Source: G965225705 sp965225705 (GTDB lineage: Bacteria; Pseudomonadota; Alphaproteobacteria; Caulobacterales; Maricaulaceae). From it: a DNA stretch of 64,000 nucleotides. Location: contig OZ245325.1 in assembly GCA_965225705.1 (NCBI GenBank), positions 558,001 through 622,000 of the forward strand. The letters run 5' to 3'. Shown piece by piece: positions 8,419 through 17,318 of this stretch. Positions within the stretch are counted from its first letter, which is position 1; each line of letters starts with the position of its first letter. The position numbers were made by a program, and so were the translations under genes. The notes beneath the pieces were generated by a model. That model made no database searches, was not told the DNA's origin, and worked only from the letters and a program-made list of their open reading frames with translations.

Positions 8419-8629
8419 AATGGAATCTTATAAGGGTGGTCTTTTGAGGGGCGGAAGGTTAAGGTGCTCTCTTTGACATGTTTTAACTTGTTGATGGTGA
8501 CAACATGCGCTGCTTTGTTGTGGAAGCTCATTATTCGCTCTGTCATGAGACAATGAAGGCTTTGCTATAGTTTTTATGCAGAATTTTTCCTTGTCTTTCT
8601 CCTCCCTTTTTTGCTAATCCTACAAAACC

Positions 8630-8719
8630 GGATGGGTGGCCGAGCGGTCGAAGGCGTCAGTCTTGAAAACTGAAGTGCAGGGAACTGTACCGGGGGTTCG
8701 AATCCCTCCCCATCCGCCA
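8630..8719 (+). tRNA. tRNA-Ser(TGA)
   Basis: A 90-base class II tRNA. The acceptor stem GGATGGG (8630-8636) pairs with CCCATCC (8709-8715), followed by discriminator G and an encoded CCA at 8717-8719. The anticodon arm is TCAGT-CTTGAAA-ACTGA with anticodon TGA. A long variable arm and a T-arm containing GTTCGAATC complete the fold. It forms the left boundary of the accessory region. Confidence 0.95.
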
Positions 8720-8966
8720 TTGACTTATAATGAAACTTGCTATGCCCGATAGCGTATCGGCGCAAAGGTCCAGTAAATGCAGGCTTTCCGGCGCATCAAG
8801 TCCTGACCTTGCCCCGCCAAAAACACTCCATTTTTCTCTATTTTTTCCTTTCTTATCCGCTCTCTCCTGAAAAACCCGTACTTGGAAAAACGCAGTACGG
8901 CATTTTTAGTCAAGGAACCCAAGACTTCCAGCCCGTACCGTTTGTAACTGTCTATGGGTGGCGGTT

Positions 8967-9437
8967 TTATTCATCCGGCGAAATATTGAACTTAGAACGG
9001 TAGTAAACCCGCTGCTTATGATCCTTGAAATTTTCAAATGGATCGCTGTCATAGATGCCAAAGAACTTCTGAAGTACCTTTTTGAGTTCCTGCTTTTGCT
9101 TTTTTTGATTCCTGTTTGCGCGTGAGTTTTCCTGTGTGAACTGACCTCTTTCATCTGCAAAGCCCTCCAGCAATATCCACTGTTTGTTAGGTGATGCCCT
9201 CCTGCCGTCAGCCATTCCCATTTGGGTAAAACTATAAACCTGAGAAACTCTGGTGTTTCCTGAATTGCAGGTGGCACGTACTGTGTGACCATATGTAAAT
9301 TTGATGGTGATGTTTGACCACTCGGCCCCCGGAGGAGTCGGAAACAGTTCACAGGGCACATCTGGCATTGGATCGTCCTGACTTTCATGGAATGCTTTAA
9401 ACGCATATGAATATACTATTAAGAAAATGGCCACCAC
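8967..9437 (-). CDS. Hypothetical protein with N-terminal membrane segment
   Basis: A 156-residue ORF of unknown family starting at GTG 9437. Residues 1-14 are hydrophobic (VVAIFLIVYSYAF) and could be a signal anchor. A soluble part follows with a Cys pair (PDVPCELF, RATCNSG) and a highly charged Lys/Gln/Arg helix near 105-125. The frame stays open upstream to a stop near 9471 without an ATG, so the N-terminus may be truncated. It overlaps the opposite-strand ORF at 9427 by 11 bases. Composition looks like real coding sequence, but I have no family match. Confidence 0.4.
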   Translation of the reverse strand: MVAIFLIVYSYAFKAFHESQDDPMPDVPCELFPTPPGAEWSNITIKFTYGHTVRATCNSGNTRVSQVYSFTQMGMADGRRASPNKQWILLEGFADERGQFTQENSRANRNQKKQKQELKKVLQKFFGIYDSDPFENFKDHKQRVYYRSKFNISPDE

Positions 9438-9615
9438 ACTGGCTCGTAAATCCTGGTATGAGCTGAAAGATTATGCTGCATCCAGGCAGTATGGCATTGA
9501 TGGCTTTACGCTGATGATTGAGCGTAAAGAAGTCCCCGGGCAGGAACAATGGCATGGCATTTTTGAAGACGGCAGCAAAAACCTGAAAGTTATTGCAACA
9601 CTGGAAAAGACTTAA
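9427..9615 (+). CDS. Small hypothetical protein
   Basis: A 62-residue ORF with a balanced soluble composition (KSWYELKDYAAS, GFTLMIERKEVPG, WHGIFEDGS). The frame is open back to a stop at 9379, so it may be the tail of something longer. A weak AAGAAA precedes the ATG. It ends by overlapping the stop codon of the convergent HrgA-like gene. Function unknown. Confidence 0.4.
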   Translation: MATTLARKSWYELKDYAASRQYGIDGFTLMIERKEVPGQEQWHGIFEDGSKNLKVIATLEKT

Positions 9616-10565
9616 TCCTGATGAGTTTTTATATCCCAGCCGGACGGATGTATGTCACCGGTTTGATAAAACTGGCGGATGAGCTTGATATAGTCCAGAA
9701 AGTCCCTGTTTTCTTCGGTCAGCCTGTTGGCCGTATCCCAGTCAACCTCACTGCGCTCCCTGGCTGGGATCATAATCTGACTTTCTGAGGGATTTTCGGC
9801 ATCAAGACGCATAAAACCGATACCATGAAGACTGGAAAGCATACGGAGTTCTTTTAAGGTATCAGCGCCCTCAATCTCGCTGGCCACCAGATAGCCAAAA
9901 TTAGCCCATGAAGAATTGCTGACCGTCTGGAAAAACACTTCACGCACGTTTGAGCGGTTGACCAATATCTTAACCTCAAAGGACCAGATCCTGGTTTTCC
10001 TGTCAGCATATTGTTGAACGCAATCTTTTATTTCACGGTGCCAGTCGCTACTGAGATCCTCTATGCCAACAAGATCAGGATAAAGCCATTTGTTGCCACC
10101 AGCGCCACGAGAGTTGCGGGAACGCTTTTCATCAATACGCTTGCTGTATAACTCAAGTTCTGACCAGAGAAATTCAGACAGGATCGGATAAAGATCGTGT
10201 TCTTTGACAACGGAGCCATTGATCTTTGTGGCGGGTGAAGCTTTATGGCTCTCCGCGTGGTCAATCTCGGCACCGTCCATGGGTTGAGTGAAGTAATACT
10301 TCCGGGGACGACCTTCCGTGGTTTTAATTTCCGGATGACGCTTTTGCAGCCGCGGGCGCTGGGAGCCAATTTCAGCAACTATCTGCTGTAACAGAGCTGT
10401 TTCATTGTCCAAAGGGTTGACTGTTGCGGTCGAACGCTTTTGCTTTTGGCGGCATTCATCCGGATAGGTTTCAAAAATCCAGTTGGCGATGTCCCGGGCG
10501 GTAAATTTTTGCTCCGGGTTCTGCTGTAAAAATCGGGCCACAACACTGGCCAGGTTGAGCACCAT
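9612..10565 (-). CDS. HrgA-like protein (COG2958 family), restriction-associated
   Basis: A 317-residue protein resembling the HrgA/COG2958 family, which is found beside restriction-modification genes. The N-terminal 45 residues look like a winged-helix module (VVARFLQQNPEQKFTARDI, NWIFETYP). The C-terminal half carries a conserved nuclease-like core: WLYPDLVGIED, then WSFEVKILVNRSNVREVF and SWANFGYLVAS. The D...E-x-K spacing in YPDLVG...FEVK is what a PD-(D/E)XK fold would show (inference). GGAGG lies 10 bases before the ATG. It shares strand with the type I RM operon about 400 bases upstream, separated by a lysozyme pseudogene. Confidence 0.65.
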   Translation of the reverse strand: MVLNLASVVARFLQQNPEQKFTARDIANWIFETYPDECRQKQKRSTATVNPLDNETALLQQIVAEIGSQRPRLQKRHPEIKTTEGRPRKYYFTQPMDGAEIDHAESHKASPATKINGSVVKEHDLYPILSEFLWSELELYSKRIDEKRSRNSRGAGGNKWLYPDLVGIEDLSSDWHREIKDCVQQYADRKTRIWSFEVKILVNRSNVREVFFQTVSNSSWANFGYLVASEIEGADTLKELRMLSSLHGIGFMRLDAENPSESQIMIPARERSEVDWDTANRLTEENRDFLDYIKLIRQFYQTGDIHPSGWDIKTHQD

Positions 10566-10639
10566 GTTTCCATACCTCCAGCTTTCTTACTAGGTCATTT
10601 TATCAGCTGGGATTAAAATCACAAGAAAAGAGGAGAAAT

Positions 10640-10965
10640 ATGAGGAGTATAACACAAAATGGAGTGGAGCTGATCAAAGGGTTTGAGGGGTTGGTTGGAG
10701 AAGTTTATTTTTGTCCGGCAGGCACTCCTGCCATCGGCTACGTCTATGTCGTCAAAGATGATGAGGAGTTCTCAGCAGGTATTGATGAGGTACAGACAGG
10801 GGAGCTTTTGCGCCAGGGTTGTTATTGCTGAAAGCACCGTCCTGCGACTGATCAGTGTACCGCTGACAGACGGTCAATTCGATGCGCTGGGTCTGGGCGG
10901 ATGGACGTAAGCTCAAAGGGCTGGTTCGGCGATGGGCTGCAGAAGCTGGATTATACGCGGTTTAA
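10640..10965 (+). pseudogene. Phage-type lysozyme (GH24) pseudogene
   Basis: The start reads as a phage endolysin: ELIKGFEGL with the catalytic-type Glu16, then CPAGTPAIGYVYVV. An extra G in 10816-10818 shifts the frame and stops it at 10829-10831. The next segment continues in another frame as AESTVLRLISVPLTDGQFDAL. A deletion and second frame change near 10890 then join the conserved C-terminal end WADGRKLKGLVRRWAAEAG in the third frame, ending at TAA 10963-10965. Three frames over 326 bases plus missing middle residues mark it as dead. It is evidence that a prophage once contributed to this island. Confidence 0.85.
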
Positions 10966-11672
10966 ATTAAAGCCATTTCAAGCTTATGTTTCCGTTTCAT
11001 CCAATCAGGTAATGTGCGGTCGAGCAATTTATAAAATTCAGCCCCATGGTTATGGTGGATAAGATGACAAAGCTCATGAATGACAACATACTCAATACAC
11101 TCCTTGGGCGTTTGAATAAGACTGACATTAAGCGTGAGCTGACCCTTTCCTGATAAGCTACCCCAGCGCTTATCCATTTTTTGCAGTTTCAGATTTGGTT
11201 TGTTGAGGTCTCCTTTTTTGAAACTGTCCCAGCAATCATCAAAGATTTTCGACAGGTACATCTTCGCCCGTCTTCTATACCAAGAATCCATAAGCTTCTC
11301 TATATGCTCCGGTTTGCTCGAAGTCGCCTCGATACAGAAATATCCATTTTTCAAAAGCACTTTATCTTTGTCAGACACCTCTATTTTAAGTCGGTATTTT
11401 CGACCAAGATAGAGGTGGCTTTCACCACCAACATATTTCCTGTCCGGGGTCCTTGGATCAAACTGGTTGAAATAAGCAATTTGCCGTTTAATCCATCGGG
11501 CTCTTTTCTTTATCTTGCCTTCAATAGCTTCAAGCGATGAGGTTTTCGGCGCCTTGACCACCACACTTTTATCAGGATGAACCGCAATTTCTAACGATTT
11601 ACGGTTCATCATCAAAAGTTCGTAGTCAATTTCTGTTTTGCCGTAGCTGATGGTGCAGGCAATACTTTTCAT
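10962..11672 (-). CDS. YgjP/SprT-like M48-family metalloprotease (DUF45)
   Basis: A 236-residue zinc metallopeptidase-like protein. The signature HELCH (His199, Glu200, His203) is followed by HHNHG, giving the third ligand, and the DUF45 block RWGSLSGKGQLTLN precedes it. Its ATG overlaps the hsdR stop by one base, so it is the last gene of the type I RM operon. DUF45 proteins are frequent passengers of type I systems; their role there is not established. Its own stop overlaps the lysozyme pseudogene end by 4 bases. Confidence 0.82.
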   Translation of the reverse strand: MKSIACTISYGKTEIDYELLMMNRKSLEIAVHPDKSVVVKAPKTSSLEAIEGKIKKRARWIKRQIAYFNQFDPRTPDRKYVGGESHLYLGRKYRLKIEVSDKDKVLLKNGYFCIEATSSKPEHIEKLMDSWYRRRAKMYLSKIFDDCWDSFKKGDLNKPNLKLQKMDKRWGSLSGKGQLTLNVSLIQTPKECIEYVVIHELCHLIHHNHGAEFYKLLDRTLPDWMKRKHKLEMALI

Positions 11673-14600
11673 TATGCATGCCTCCTGCTTTTGGCTATCT
11701 GCATCGTTTTTTCAATGATTTCATCCATTTTCTCTAAACTTAACGCCATATCAAACTTGTCTTTAACCTCGTCATAAAGGAAGTCGTCTATATCGTTAAT
11801 GGCAGATTTTTGAGCATCATCATCGGTCCAGAAATCAACCTTCCAATGATCTTCAATAATGCGCTGAATAGCCAGAGATGTTTCTGCGGATACAGACTCA
11901 ATCTCCTGTGTTTCTGCCTCATATTTCATGAAATATGGCTTGATTACACCATAGTAGGCGCATGCTTCATCATTACCGCTGATGCTTTCTGGTACGTCAT
12001 CATGCTTTTTCGAAACAACTGAGTCACGAATATCACTAACCTTGTTAAGGTAATCGAGATCAGAGATACGACGCGCTTTAAAGTCATCAATGGCTTGCTG
12101 AATCAGTTTTGAAAACTTCTCATAAAACGCGGGGTCTTCATCCATCTTTTCGTTGATGACCCTCTTCGTCGCATGAGCGATGGTGTCAGCCTTGGCAGCG
12201 GTTGATTTACCAGAGTGGATACCTTGCCCTTTTTTGACAGCATCAAAATTTTGATCGTCAAAAATATCGACAGGCGCATTCAGCTGAATAACCTCATTGG
12301 CCTGAATATGCGTATCGAGCAGTTTTTTAATCTTAGGCTCGTAATCACGGTAGTCGATGGCCTCTGCATAGCGCAGCTTTACTGATTTTTTCAGATTTTG
12401 GAATCGTTTCAGATCAGACTTATAGTTTCGTAGCTTGGCTTCATCCGTTTCCATGATGAATTTATCAGTTGAAAGCGCAATCCCGAGGGTTTTACTATAT
12501 TCAGCCAGTCTTTCGTAAAAATCCTCACGTAGCTCATCATCTGCCAGAAGAACCTCGAAAGATTCTTCATCATGCTTGTTTTTGACTTCTCGGAAGACAT
12601 CCCATAAATCAGAATAGCGTTGCGATAGCATTTGCACTTCTTCGTTAACCGAAGTCAGCGTGCCTAAAAGGTCTTCTTCGTCAAAGCCTTCAAACGCATC
12701 ATACATGGTTAGCGCTTTATCCAGCTCACCCAGAACACTGGCATAGTCAACGATATACCCGAAGTCTTTGCCTTCGTGTAAGCGGTTCACGCGGGCAATG
12801 GCCTGTAACAAGGTATGCTCGCGCAGCGTGCGGCACAGATAAAGAACTGTGTTCTTTGGGGCATCAAAGCCGGTCAACAATTTATCAACAACGATCAGAA
12901 TTTCTGGTTCTTCACCATATTTGAACTGGTTGATGAGCTGCTTGGTATATTCCTCTTCGGAACCAAAGCGCTTCATCATTTTATCCCAGAACTTGCCAAC
13001 CTCATCTGTTGGGCCTTCATCCACTTCCTCATGACCTTCACGAGTATCCGGTGGGGAAATAATTACTTCTGATGTAACAAAACCAATATCCTTAAGGTGC
13101 TCATGATATTTAAGCGCAGCTGCTTTGCTTGGAGCCACAAGCTGAGCCTTGAAGCCTGTGCCTTGCCAGTTGGCGCGATAATGCTCGCTGACATCAAAGG
13201 CCCGCATATAAATCACCTGATCGGATTTATTCAGCATTTCGGCGCGGGCATATTTCTTTTTCAGGTCAGCCTGCTGGTCTTTGTTTAAATCTGATGTGTG
13301 ACGATCAAACCATAGGTCGATGGTCGCTTGATTTTGCTCCATCTCTACGTGACGGCCTTCATAGAGCAATGGCAGTACAGCCTTGTCTTTCACCGCTTGT
13401 TTGATGGAATAATGCGGCTCAATCAGCCCTCCAAATTTTGAGAAGTTATTCTTCTCTTTTTTCAGCAGCGGTGTGCCTGTAAAGCCCAGATAGCAGGAAT
13501 TGGGCAGCATCTGGCGCATTCTGGCAGCAAGCGAGCCAAAGTTTGTCCGGTGACTTTCATCCACCAGCACAAAAATATCCGGGGATTCATCGACATATTT
13601 TTCCGATGCCCAGCCCTTATCAAATTTGTGAATGAGCGTGGTGATAATGCCTACTTTTTCTTTTAGGTGTTTCACAAGGTTGCGGCCTGATGTGGCGCGT
13701 TCTTTAGAAAGGCCGCAGGCAGCAAACGTATTGCCCAGCTGCTTATCCAGATCATCACGGTCCGTTACAAGAATGATGCGCGGATTTACAACTTCTGTAT
13801 CCAGGGCAAGTGCTCGTGTCAGCATTACCATGGTTAGAGATTTACCAGAACCTTGCGTATGCCAGATAACACCACCTGTTCTAATGCCTTCGCGGTCGCG
13901 GCGCTTAATACGCTCAACCGTGGAACGGATCACAAAGAACTGTTGGTAACGCGCAATTTTCTTAATTCCCGCATCAAACAGCGTAAAGCGATAGGTCAGT
14001 TCCAGCAGCCTTTCCGGACGACAAAGGCTGTAAAGCGCTTTGTTCTGTTCGGTGAGCATGCGCTCGCCCTCATTTTCTAACGCATCAAAAAACCCACGCG
14101 CAGGCGCAAATTCACCAGAGAATAGCGCATTTTTTTGATCATCACTTAAAGGCGTATTGATGATTTTGGTGATCTTGTCTTCTTTGTCTTCCAGCTCATT
14201 CCACACACCCCAGAATTTGGCAGGTGTACCTGCAGTTGCGTACTGAGCCGCATTCTTATTCACACCCATCACCAATTGCACATAGGTGAACAGTTTCGGG
14301 ATGTATTCATCACCCTGATTGCGGATGTTTTGCGAAACGGCCTGCTCAACTTCCACCTTGGGGGATTTACATTCAATCACGGCCAAAGGAACGCCGTTGA
14401 CGAATAGAACAATGTCCGGTCTGGCCGTCTCCACGCTGCGGTTACGCTCCACGGCAAATTCCGGCACGACATGGAACACGTTGTTGGACGGTGTTTTCCA
14501 GTCGATATAATTCAGGTTAAAACTTTTGCTGTTACCCTCAACCGTCTGCTCCAGTGCTGTACCAAGGGTAATCAGGTCATAGATAACCTCATTGGTTTTT

Positions 14601-14884
14601 TGCAGCCCGTCATATTTGACGTTTTTGATCTTCTGGATGGCTTCCTGAATATTGGCTTCCGAGAAATGATAGTCCTTACCCTTGTAGTGGATGCGGTTGA
14701 ATTTCTTCAGTTGCTCACGCAGCACGCCTTCCAACAACACATTGCTGTTTTTACCGCCACGCATCGCCAATGCTTGTTCAGGCGAGAGATACTCATACCC
14801 TAGCGCGATAAGCTCCTGCAGTGCAGGAATTTGCGACAGATATTTTTCGTTAGAACAAAAGCCTTGTGTATTACTCCCTGACAT
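11672..14884 (-). CDS. hsdR: Type I restriction endonuclease subunit R (HsdR)
   Basis: A 1070-residue motor and nuclease subunit of a type I RM enzyme. The N-terminal PD-(D/E)XK nuclease shows Asp157 in ARPDIVLF and Glu171/Lys173 in VIECKSPK. The SF2 translocase follows: Walker A HTQGSGKS (Lys348), TDRDDLDKQL, Walker B-type DESH at 442-445, and GFTGTPLL. A helical C-terminal region would contact HsdM/HsdS. The length is normal. Its start overlaps the hsdS stop by one base and its stop overlaps the metalloprotease start, implying coupled translation. All motifs are intact, so it is probably active. Confidence 0.95.
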   Translation of the reverse strand: MSGSNTQGFCSNEKYLSQIPALQELIALGYEYLSPEQALAMRGGKNSNVLLEGVLREQLKKFNRIHYKGKDYHFSEANIQEAIQKIKNVKYDGLQKTNEVIYDLITLGTALEQTVEGNSKSFNLNYIDWKTPSNNVFHVVPEFAVERNRSVETARPDIVLFVNGVPLAVIECKSPKVEVEQAVSQNIRNQGDEYIPKLFTYVQLVMGVNKNAAQYATAGTPAKFWGVWNELEDKEDKITKIINTPLSDDQKNALFSGEFAPARGFFDALENEGERMLTEQNKALYSLCRPERLLELTYRFTLFDAGIKKIARYQQFFVIRSTVERIKRRDREGIRTGGVIWHTQGSGKSLTMVMLTRALALDTEVVNPRIILVTDRDDLDKQLGNTFAACGLSKERATSGRNLVKHLKEKVGIITTLIHKFDKGWASEKYVDESPDIFVLVDESHRTNFGSLAARMRQMLPNSCYLGFTGTPLLKKEKNNFSKFGGLIEPHYSIKQAVKDKAVLPLLYEGRHVEMEQNQATIDLWFDRHTSDLNKDQQADLKKKYARAEMLNKSDQVIYMRAFDVSEHYRANWQGTGFKAQLVAPSKAAALKYHEHLKDIGFVTSEVIISPPDTREGHEEVDEGPTDEVGKFWDKMMKRFGSEEEYTKQLINQFKYGEEPEILIVVDKLLTGFDAPKNTVLYLCRTLREHTLLQAIARVNRLHEGKDFGYIVDYASVLGELDKALTMYDAFEGFDEEDLLGTLTSVNEEVQMLSQRYSDLWDVFREVKNKHDEESFEVLLADDELREDFYERLAEYSKTLGIALSTDKFIMETDEAKLRNYKSDLKRFQNLKKSVKLRYAEAIDYRDYEPKIKKLLDTHIQANEVIQLNAPVDIFDDQNFDAVKKGQGIHSGKSTAAKADTIAHATKRVINEKMDEDPAFYEKFSKLIQQAIDDFKARRISDLDYLNKVSDIRDSVVSKKHDDVPESISGNDEACAYYGVIKPYFMKYEAETQEIESVSAETSLAIQRIIEDHWKVDFWTDDDAQKSAINDIDDFLYDEVKDKFDMALSLEKMDEIIEKTMQIAKSRRHA

Positions 14885-16059
14885 TACGCGACCTCCTTGT
14901 TTTTAATGTGCCATTCGCCAGACAACAGCTTTTGCATCAGCCCACGCTTTTGCGTGCGATATTGATCGGCCAGCTTTTTGAGGAGGGTGATTTCCTGTTG
15001 AGCTGTGTTGAGGGTGTTCGCTATATTTTGCTGAACAGAAAGTTCAGGAAGGCAAATTGGAATTGCCCCTAGATCACCGAAACTAACCGTCTCACGTACG
15101 CTTCCTTGTGCGCTCTTTTTAATTCTCTGCTTTGCTTCGCTTGATGAAAGCCAGTGTAAGAAATAATCGCTATTCGCTATTTTCTGGTCCAGCTTAAAGA
15201 CTGTGTACATCGGGCTTAATATTCCGTTGTCCCAAGCATCTAATCGTGCAATGGAACCCACATTAATACGTGATGGGTTATAGGCATACTGGCCTTGCTG
15301 TACGACTTTGTAATTACTTACATTCGCACTCGCCACACGGCGTTCAAATTGATCTTCAGGCAATACAAATCCACTGTGGTTGGTAACACTCAATACGCGA
15401 TCAATCTTGTTACCACGATTTCTCACAGAAACTTCTGAGATAAAATCAGAAAGCTGTTTTTTCTTGTGTCCGGATTTATTGATTAATCTCGTGACCAACC
15501 AGCCGAACTGACGCTCTTTAGCATTAATCAGCGCTTCGGTTTTTTCAATGGCCGTGTCCCATTGTTCCAGAGTATTGACAATGAATTCTTGCGTTTTCCT
15601 ATCTGGGAGGTTAACTGGAAACTTTGCGATTGTTGACAGGTTGAGACCTGACTTTGCGCCAGAGTCATTAAGCCTGTTTAACAAATTACGTTGAGCTTGA
15701 GAGCTCAAATAATATGCTAGAAACTTAGGACTCAACCTGTCTTGAATGGGACGAACTAAACATACGTGTTGATTCACATATGCTTCAGAATCAGGGAGTT
15801 TTTCTACAAATCCAATTTTCCCAAGCTCAGCGGTAATTGATATCAGAATATCACCATCTTGAACCGCTGTTCTTTTGCCTTCATTCGACTTTTCAGGCAG
15901 TTGAACATATTTGTTGTCGTCTAAGAGCAGCTTTATCCCATTCTTGGGTAGATTAGTCATGCGTAGAAACAATGCACCAGAATCTGCATAAAATGAAGCC
16001 CATCCGCGAGAGCCGCTGGTAACAAAACTTGTGATATCGCTAATTTTCACATTGCCCAT
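14884..16059 (-). CDS. hsdS: Type I restriction specificity subunit S (full length)
   Basis: A 391-residue DNA-recognition subunit. It has the duplicated architecture of HsdS: TRD1 (about 1-150), conserved helix 1 (LEQWDTAIEKTEALINAKE), TRD2 (about 200-345), and conserved helix 2 (LNTAQQEITLLKKLADQYRTQ). Each half has the usual closing phrase, KFPVNLPD and AIPICLPE. It should recognise a bipartite sequence and assemble with two HsdM. It lies between a KTSC-domain gene and hsdR with no spacing. A second, half-length HsdS is encoded upstream of hsdM in the same operon. Confidence 0.92.
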   Translation of the reverse strand: MGNVKISDITSFVTSGSRGWASFYADSGALFLRMTNLPKNGIKLLLDDNKYVQLPEKSNEGKRTAVQDGDILISITAELGKIGFVEKLPDSEAYVNQHVCLVRPIQDRLSPKFLAYYLSSQAQRNLLNRLNDSGAKSGLNLSTIAKFPVNLPDRKTQEFIVNTLEQWDTAIEKTEALINAKERQFGWLVTRLINKSGHKKKQLSDFISEVSVRNRGNKIDRVLSVTNHSGFVLPEDQFERRVASANVSNYKVVQQGQYAYNPSRINVGSIARLDAWDNGILSPMYTVFKLDQKIANSDYFLHWLSSSEAKQRIKKSAQGSVRETVSFGDLGAIPICLPELSVQQNIANTLNTAQQEITLLKKLADQYRTQKRGLMQKLLSGEWHIKNKEVA

Positions 16060-16060
16060 A

Positions 16061-16270
16061 CTACCACCCCACTTTTCTTGTCTGATATCTGTCTTTGATG
16101 TGGTTGTGGAAATAGCGCCCTTTGGAAGCCGCAGACATCAGGCCTTGGTAAACATGTTCAGGCACATTGGAATACTGGTACACGCCACCATCAACAAATG
16201 CGATTTCAAGCGTGTCATTCTCATAACCAACACTGGCAATATTACTTGATCTGACAGATGTTCTATTCAT
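16061..16270 (-). CDS. KTSC domain-containing small protein
   Basis: A 69-residue protein that is almost only a KTSC domain: RSSNIASVGYE, FVDGGVYQYSNVPE, and the ending SKGRYFHNHIKDRY. I chose ATG 16270 because it overlaps the rhuM stop by 8 bases like the other junctions in this operon; a start at 16312 would overlap rhuM by 50 bases. KTSC proteins often accompany nucleases and defence genes; their biochemical role is not known. It is nested between rhuM and hsdS, so it is probably co-translated with them. Confidence 0.8.
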   Translation of the reverse strand: MNRTSVRSSNIASVGYENDTLEIAFVDGGVYQYSNVPEHVYQGLMSAASKGRYFHNHIKDRYQTRKVGW

Positions 16271-17318
16271 CCTCAACCCCCGATCTGACCTGCTTCCTGT
16301 GTTGTTTTTCAAGGGCTTTGACCTGCTTGTCGAAATCAGATTCTATTTTTTGTAGCTTGTTGAACTTCTCATATTCAGCCAGTGCTTTCTCTTCGGCCTG
16401 TTTGCGGGTTACTTTGCCGTACCCTTCCAGTACCTGATATTCGTTGAATTCAAGGAACTTGTTCACGCTATCGGCAAAGCCTTCCATGGTAAAGGTATTG
16501 CGACGTTCAATAATGCCTTCAATATAATCAAAGAAAGCAGATACTGCCCGTTCCAGACGGCGTATTTCATCTTCGGACAGGTAGTTTTTTCCAATAGTCG
16601 TGTCAGATTGCAGAACACGACCATTCGGCGCATTCTTAAATGTCATCATGCCCATTAATGGCTTATCGCTATCTGCTGAATGGAAAATCTTCTCTGAAGA
16701 GGTTTGCCCTGTGATGGCATAATGGAATTTGTCCTGCACATGGGCATAAAACAGCTTGGTTGTTTCTGACCTGGGGTCATAATCGATACTACACTCAGCA
16801 AAAATATCAGTGATTTGCTGATAAACACGACGTTCACTTGCGCGGATAGAACGGACGCGTTCCAGCAGCTCCTGAAAGTAGTCTTTCCCGAAATAACGCC
16901 CGTTTTTCAAGCGCTCATCATCCATGGCAAACCCTTTGATGATATATTCTTTTAGGAGCTGGGTTGCCCAAATGCGGAACTGGGTGGCTTGGGATGAATT
17001 TACACGGTAGCCGACCGAGATAACTGCATCGAGATTATAATATTTTGTTGGGTAAGTCTGCCCGGTCTCCCCCACATGTTCCAGAATGGAACTTGTGCCT
17101 TCCTCGTCCAGTTCACCCGATTCATATATATTCTTCAAATGCTTAGTTATGGCGGGGCGCTGTACGCCAAATAGGTCTGCCATACGCTGTTGCGTCAGCC
17201 ATATGGTTTCATCGTTTAGGATGACCTCGACTTTTATGTCGCCCCCCGGAGCGGTGTAGAGCAGGAACTCTGTGACTTCATCTTGAACAGTTAGGCTTTT
17301 TGATTCTTTCTTGCTCAT
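16263..17318 (-). CDS. rhuM: RhuM-family protein in type I RM operon
   Basis: A 351-residue RhuM homologue. The N-terminal half has the hallmark segment TIWLTQQRMADLFGV, which looks like a helix-turn-helix, then ITKHLKNIYESGEL, YNLDAVISVGYRVNS and FRIWATQLLKEYI. The C-terminal third is a long charged helix (EKALAEYEKFNKLQ.. DFDKQVKALEKQHRK). RhuM was first named from Salmonella SPI-3. Homologues are often found between hsdM and hsdS, where they may regulate or modulate the RM system (inference). Its start overlaps the hsdM stop by 4 bases. Confidence 0.88.
   Translation of the reverse strand: MSKKESKSLTVQDEVTEFLLYTAPGGDIKVEVILNDETIWLTQQRMADLFGVQRPAITKHLKNIYESGELDEEGTSSILEHVGETGQTYPTKYYNLDAVISVGYRVNSSQATQFRIWATQLLKEYIIKGFAMDDERLKNGRYFGKDYFQELLERVRSIRASERRVYQQITDIFAECSIDYDPRSETTKLFYAHVQDKFHYAITGQTSSEKIFHSADSDKPLMGMMTFKNAPNGRVLQSDTTIGKNYLSEDEIRRLERAVSAFFDYIEGIIERRNTFTMEGFADSVNKFLEFNEYQVLEGYGKVTRKQAEEKALAEYEKFNKLQKIESDFDKQVKALEKQHRKQVRSGVEDE

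Noticed and set aside
8574..8765. Minus-strand ORF reading GEGFEPP and similar text
   Set aside because: It is a translation of the tRNA-Ser gene in antisense, a well-known false gene type.
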